Positions 59,480 to 64,000 of a stretch of DNA of 64,000 nucleotides are shown one piece after another. The notes below the pieces were generated by a model. The model was given only the letters and a program-made list of their open reading frames with translations, made no database searches and was not told where the DNA came from. Source of the stretch: Flaccisagitta enflata (Eukaryota > Chaetognatha > Sagittoidea > Aphragmophora); contig OZ231128.1 in the NCBI GenBank assembly GCA_965153355.1, positions 5,890,001-5,954,000 of the forward strand. The letters are read 5' to 3'. Position 1 is the first letter of the stretch. Every line of letters starts with the position of its first letter. A program made the position numbers and the translations under genes.

Positions 59480-62400
59480 ACAAACAAAAGATTGTGGTGA
59501 GTGAGAACACACTTTTAGGATGAAAAAGAATTCTTAGGAAATAGTGAGTAGGCATTCTTTGAAGACAAAAACAAAAGGCTATCAAAGGAAAAGGGTCTGG
59601 TGAGTGAGGAAATATATTGAGAGAAAAAAAAGATGACTACAAACAAAAGATTGTGGTGAGTGTGGAGACACTTTTCGGATGAAAAAACATTCTTAGGAAA
59701 AAGTGAGTGAGGACATTCTTTGAAGATAAAAACAAAAGGCTATCATAAAAAAAGGGTCTGGTGAGGGTCTGGTGAGGGTCTATTGAGAGAGAAAAAAAAA
59801 CAACTACAAACAAAAGATTGTAGTGAGGACACACTTTTGAGATAAAAAAAATCCTTAGGAAATGGTGAGTGAGGACATTTTTTGAAGATAAAAACAACAG
59901 GCTATCAAAAAAGTGGGTCTGGTGAGTGAGGAAATCAATTGAGAGAAAAAAAAAGACAACTACAAAAAAAAGATTGTGGTAAGTGAAGACATACTTTTGA
60001 GATAAAAAAAATCCTTGGGAACTTGTGAGTGAGGACATACTTTGAAGATGAAAACAAAAGGCTTCCAAAGAAAAAAGATCTGGTCATAGAGGACATCTAT
60101 TGAGAAAAAAAAAGACTACTACAAACAAAAGATCGCCGTGAGTGAGGACACACTTTTGGGATAAGAAAAAATCCTTGAGAAATGGTGATTGAGGACATTC
60201 TTTGAAGATAAAAACAAAAGATTGTGGTGAGTGAGGACACACTTTTGGGATAAAAAAATCCTTATGAAATGGTGAGTGAGGACATTCTTTGAAAAAAAAA
60301 AGGGGGTTATCAAAGAAAAAAGATCTGGTGAGTGAGGACATCTATCGAGAAAAAAAAAAGACTTTTACAAACAAAAGATTGTGGTGAGTGAGGACACACT
60401 TTTGAGATAAAAAAAGATCCCTGGGAAATGGTGAGTGAGGACATTCTTTGAAGATAAAAACAAAAGGCAATCAGAGAAAAAGGGTCTGGTGAGTGAGGAC
60501 AGCTATTGAGAAAAAAAAGATTAATACAAAAAAAGATTGTGGTGAGTGAGAACACACTTTTGGGATAGAAAAAATCCTTAGGAAATAGTGAGGACGTTCT
60601 TTGAAGATGAAAACAAAAAGCAATCAAAGAAAAAGGATCTGGTGAGTGAGGACATCTATTGAGGGAAAAAAAAGACTACTACAAACAAAAGATGGTGAGT
60701 GAGGACACACTTTTGGGATAAAAAAAATCCTTGGGAAATGGTGAGTGAGGACATTCTTTAAAGATAAAAACAAAAGTCAATCAAAGAAAAAAGATCTGGT
60801 CAATGAGGACATCTATTGAGAAAAAAAAAGACTACTACAAACAAAAGATTGTGGTGAGTGAGGACACAATTTTGGGATAGAAAAAATCCTTAGGAAATAG
60901 TGAGTGAGGACATACTTTTAAGATGAAAACAAAAGGCAATCAAAGAAAAAGGATCTGGTGAGTGAGGACATCTATTGACAAAAAAAATACTACTACAAAC
61001 ATAAGATCATGGTGAGTGAGGACACACTTATGGGATAAAAAAAATCCTTGGGAAATGGTGAGTGAGGACATTCTTTAAAGATAAAAACAAAAAGGCAATC
61101 AAAGAAAAAAGATCTGGTCAATTAGGACATCTATTGAAAAAAATAAAGACTACTACAAATAAAAGATCGGGGTGAGTGAGGACATACTTTTGGGATAAAA
61201 AAAAATCCTTAGGAAATGGTGAGTGAGGACATTCTTTGAAGATAAAAACAAAAGGTTATCAAAGAAAAAGGAACTGGTGAGTGAGGACATCTTTTGAGAA
61301 AAAAAAAGACTTTTACAAACAGAAGATTGTGGTGAGTGAGGACACACTTTTGGGATAGAAAAAATCCTTGGGAAATGGTGAGTGAGGACATTCTTTGAGG
61401 ATAAAAACAAAAGGCAATTAAAGAAAGAGGGACTGGTGAGTGAGGACATCTATTGAGAAAAAAAGACGACTACAAACAAAAGATCATGGTGAGTGAGGAC
61501 ACACTTTTGGGATAAAAAAAATCCTTAGGAAATAGTGAGTGAGGACATTTTTTGAAGAGAAAAACAAAAGGCAATCAAAGAAAAAGGATATGGTGAGTGA
61601 GGACATCTATTGAGAAAAAAAAAGACTACTACAAACAGAAGATCGTGGTGAGTGAGGACACACTTTTGGGATAAAAAAAATCCTTGGGAAATAGTGAGTG
61701 AGGATTTTCTTTGAAGATAAAAACAAAAGGTTAACAAAGACAAAGGGTCTGGTGAGTGAGGACATCTGTTGAGAAAAAAAGACACCACAATCTTTTGTTT
61801 GTAGAAGAGCGAGGACACACTTTTGGGATAAAAAAAAATCCTTAGAAAATGGTGAGTGAGGACATTCTTTGAAGTTAAAAACAAAAGGCAATCAAAGAAA
61901 AAGGGTCTGGTGAGCGAGGACATCTATTGAGAAAAAAAAAGACTACTACAAACAAAAGATTGTGGTGAGTGAGGACACACTTTTGGGATAAAAAATATCC
62001 TTTGGAAATGGTGAGTGAGGATATTCTTTGAAGATAAAAACAAAAGGCAATCAAAGAAAAAGTGTCTGGTGAGTGAGGACATCTATTGAGAAAAAAAAAG
62101 ACTACTACAAACAAAAGCTGGTGGTAAGTGAGGACACACTTTTGGGATAAAAAAAATCCTTAGGAAATAGTGAGTGAGGACATTCTTTGAAGATAAAAAC
62201 AAAAGGCAATCAAAGAAAAAGGGTCTGGTGAGCGAGGACATCTATTGAGAAAAAAAAAGACTACTACAAACAAAAGATTGTGGTGAGTGAGGACACACTT
62301 TTGGGATAAAAAATATCCTTTGGGAATGATGAGTGAGGACATTCTTTGAAGATAAAAACAAAAGGCAATCAAAGAAAAAAGATCTGGTGAGTGAGGACAT

Positions 62401-63125
62401 CTATTGAGACAAAAAAAAAATACACTACAAACAAAAGATTGTGGTGAGTGAGGACACAGTTTTGGGATAAAAAAAGATCCTTGAGAAATGGTGAGGACTT
62501 TTTTAGAAGATAAAAACAAAAGCCTACCAAAGAAAAAGTGTCTGGTGAGTGAGGACATCTACTGAGAAAAAAAAAGACTACTAGAAACAAAAGATCATGG
62601 TGAGTGAGGACACACTTTTGGGATAAAAAAAATCCTTGGGGAATAATGAAAGAGAACATTCCTTGAAGATAAAAACAAAAAGCAATCAGGTGAGTGAGGA
62701 CATCTGTTGAGAGATAAAAAGAATACTACAAACAAAAGATCATGGTGAGTGAGGACACATTTTTTTGGATAAAAAAAAATCTTGGGAAATGGTGAGTGAG
62801 GACATTCTTTAAAGATAAAAACAAAAGGCTATCTAAGAAAAAGTGTCTGGTGAGTGAGGACATCTACTGAGAAAAAAAAAGACTACTACAAACAAAAGAT
62901 CATGGTGAGTGAGGACACACTTTTGGGATAAAAAAAATCCTTGGGGAATAATGAAAGAGAACATTCTTTGAAGATAAAAACAAAAGGCAATCGGGTGAGT
63001 GAGGACATCTGTTGAGAAAAAAAAAGACTACTACAAACAAAAGATTATGGTGAGTGAGGACACAATTTTGGTATAAAAAAAATCCTTAAGAAATAGTGAG
63101 TGAGGACATTCTTTGAAAAAAAAAT
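59480..63125 (+). repeat. 157-bp satellite with three GGTGAGTGAGGACA subunits per unit, about 23 units
   Basis: Each unit has three arms that all begin ggtgagtgaggaca: one followed by cacttttgggataaaaa, one by ttctttgaagataaaaac, one by tctattgagaaaaaaaaag. The array fills most of the 4.9-kb intron between exons 27 and 28. Early units (59480-60100) are more diverged or shortened. Confidence 0.95.
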
Positions 63126-63289
63126 TGTAGAATATTGTTTGTTTGTTTTGATGGTGAGTGAGGACAAAAAAAAGGGAAGGAAAATAAAAAAAAAAAATTT
63201 ACCCAGGACTAAGTGGATCTTGCTTCGCTGCGATCCACAATAAGAAAAAAAAACAAAAGAAAAAACCAATCTAAGAGAAAAAAGAAGAA

Positions 63290-63392
63290 AAAAAGAAGAA
63301 AACAGACAAAAAAAGAAAAAAGAAAAAAAAATTAGAAAAGAAAAGAAAAGAAAAGAAAAGAAAAGAAAAGAAAAGAAAAGAAAAGAAAATTG
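63290..63392. repeat. (AAAAG)n microsatellite
   Basis: Pentamer run from 63335, preceded by A-rich sequence. Confidence 0.9.
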
Positions 63393-63601
63393 AGAGAGTA
63401 ATATTGACTAAAAAAATATATGTAAATTAAAGAATTAAATATGTTTGAAATAGATCAGGGCGAGTGCCCGGTCAAACGAGCCAGTGGGGGAGCCCGCCAT
63501 TTCTCTCGCCGCCCCTGGAGATATGGAATGAATGCAACCTCTGCAGATATGCAGATGCTTACATGCGCAACAGCACATCGATAACATTGGTTTATTTTAA
63601 G

Positions 63602-63708
63602 GCCCTGAGCTCGGAGGCGAATTCCCCGTGGAGGACATGAAGAGTGGAGAAGGGGGCCTCCTGCAAGTCTGCTTGGAAGGAATTGGGCTCCTCTTTGCCA
63701 ACAGCAAG
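63602..63708 (+). CDS. MADD: MADD exon 28: GGEFP / GEGGLLQV
   Basis: 107 nt, phase 1 to 0, between gtttattttaag and gtgagt. [20 protein letters not shown] then [16 protein letters not shown] matches human [20 protein letters not shown] and LQVTLEGINL. It follows the 4.9-kb satellite-filled intron. About 100 further family residues are expected beyond the window. Confidence 0.98.
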
Positions 63709-64000
63709 GTGAGTGCAATACATGTTCGCCAACAGTTTATATGGTTCACATTTCGACCCAGGCGATTCCCTTTCAGATATGCGAAAGACAACTTCAAACA
63801 CGAGAAATAACAAGCCAGAACATATTCTTTTTGATGTAAATCCCGAATTTGATCTTTTTTATAGCTATGCTATACTATGCTGTTGCTAAATAGCTAAATG
63901 TTGGCCAAGGGATTTGATGACTATAATTTGTACATAGCTCAGTGTATATTATATTTGAATAACTCTGGTTTGAAAGTGTTGGACCACAAGTAGTGAATTA
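63709..64000. other. Start of MADD intron after exon 28
   Basis: Opens with gtgagtgc; AT-rich, nothing else recognised before the window ends. Confidence 0.7.

Noticed and set aside
59480-63125. CRISPR-like array
   Set aside because: The repeated arms are regularly spaced, but the spacers are themselves repeated, there is no cas gene and the genome is animal; it is a satellite.

Overview
The window is nuclear DNA from an animal with large, repeat-packed introns. The main content is the 3' two thirds of one plus-strand gene, MADD (MAP-kinase activating death domain protein / DENN / Rab3-GEP; aex-3 in nematodes). I could place 28 exons between 13.49 kb and 63.71 kb, plus one probable 33-nt exon at 12.43 kb. 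All 28 joins keep the reading frame and together give about 1,080 residues. The best-conserved exons (9, 10 and 21-28) match the family's C-terminal half closely: the GGMAS / LEIAHTH block, the death-domain region ([27 protein letters not shown]) and the PH-like C-terminal region ([13 protein letters not shown], [22 protein letters not shown]). The DENN exons (5' of the window) and the last exons (3' of 64 kb) are not seen. MADD is a metazoan gene, so the organism is an animal. The sequence does not look vertebrate, and the repeats suggest a marine invertebrate with an inflated genome, but I cannot name a phylum.

Layout. 1-12.4 kb: no convincing exon; simple repeats, MITE-like inverted repeats and copies of short hairpin-headed repeats. 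12.4-32.7 kb: exons 1-19 (acidic and Ser/Gly-rich linker, then the conserved middle block, then another Ser/Pro-rich linker), including 27-nt and 30-nt microexons. 32.7-48.5 kb: one 15.8-kb intron holding nested transposable elements, a broken minus-strand mobile-element gene with HEEADTRM and Cys-cluster motifs (36.2-37.6 kb), two long TIR elements with swapped internal minisatellites (41.1-42.9 and 44.4-46.2 kb), and a possible minus-strand nested gene (46.8-47.6 kb). 48.5-50.3 kb: exons 20-22. 50.3-56.0 kb: a second large intron dominated by CT-derived satellites. 56.0-58.7 kb: exons 23-27. 58.7-63.6 kb: an intron filled by a 157-bp satellite in which GGTGAGT, a perfect 5' splice-site core, recurs about every 52 bp. 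63.6 kb: exon 28.

The second theme is the repeats. Several short families (called A, A2, B, C here) share one plan: a hairpin at one end, then an array of GTCN tetranucleotides (GTCGGTCCGTCG...), a variable body, and a third copy of the hairpin arm at the far end. Two larger families (D, E) combine a GTCC(G/C)CGAC terminal inverted repeat, a hairpin, a (GTC)n run and internal tandem units. Target-site duplications support hAT (8 bp), Chapaev-like (4 bp), PIF/Harbinger-like (TTA) and mariner-like (TA) MITEs, two of them with paralogous empty sites in the same window.
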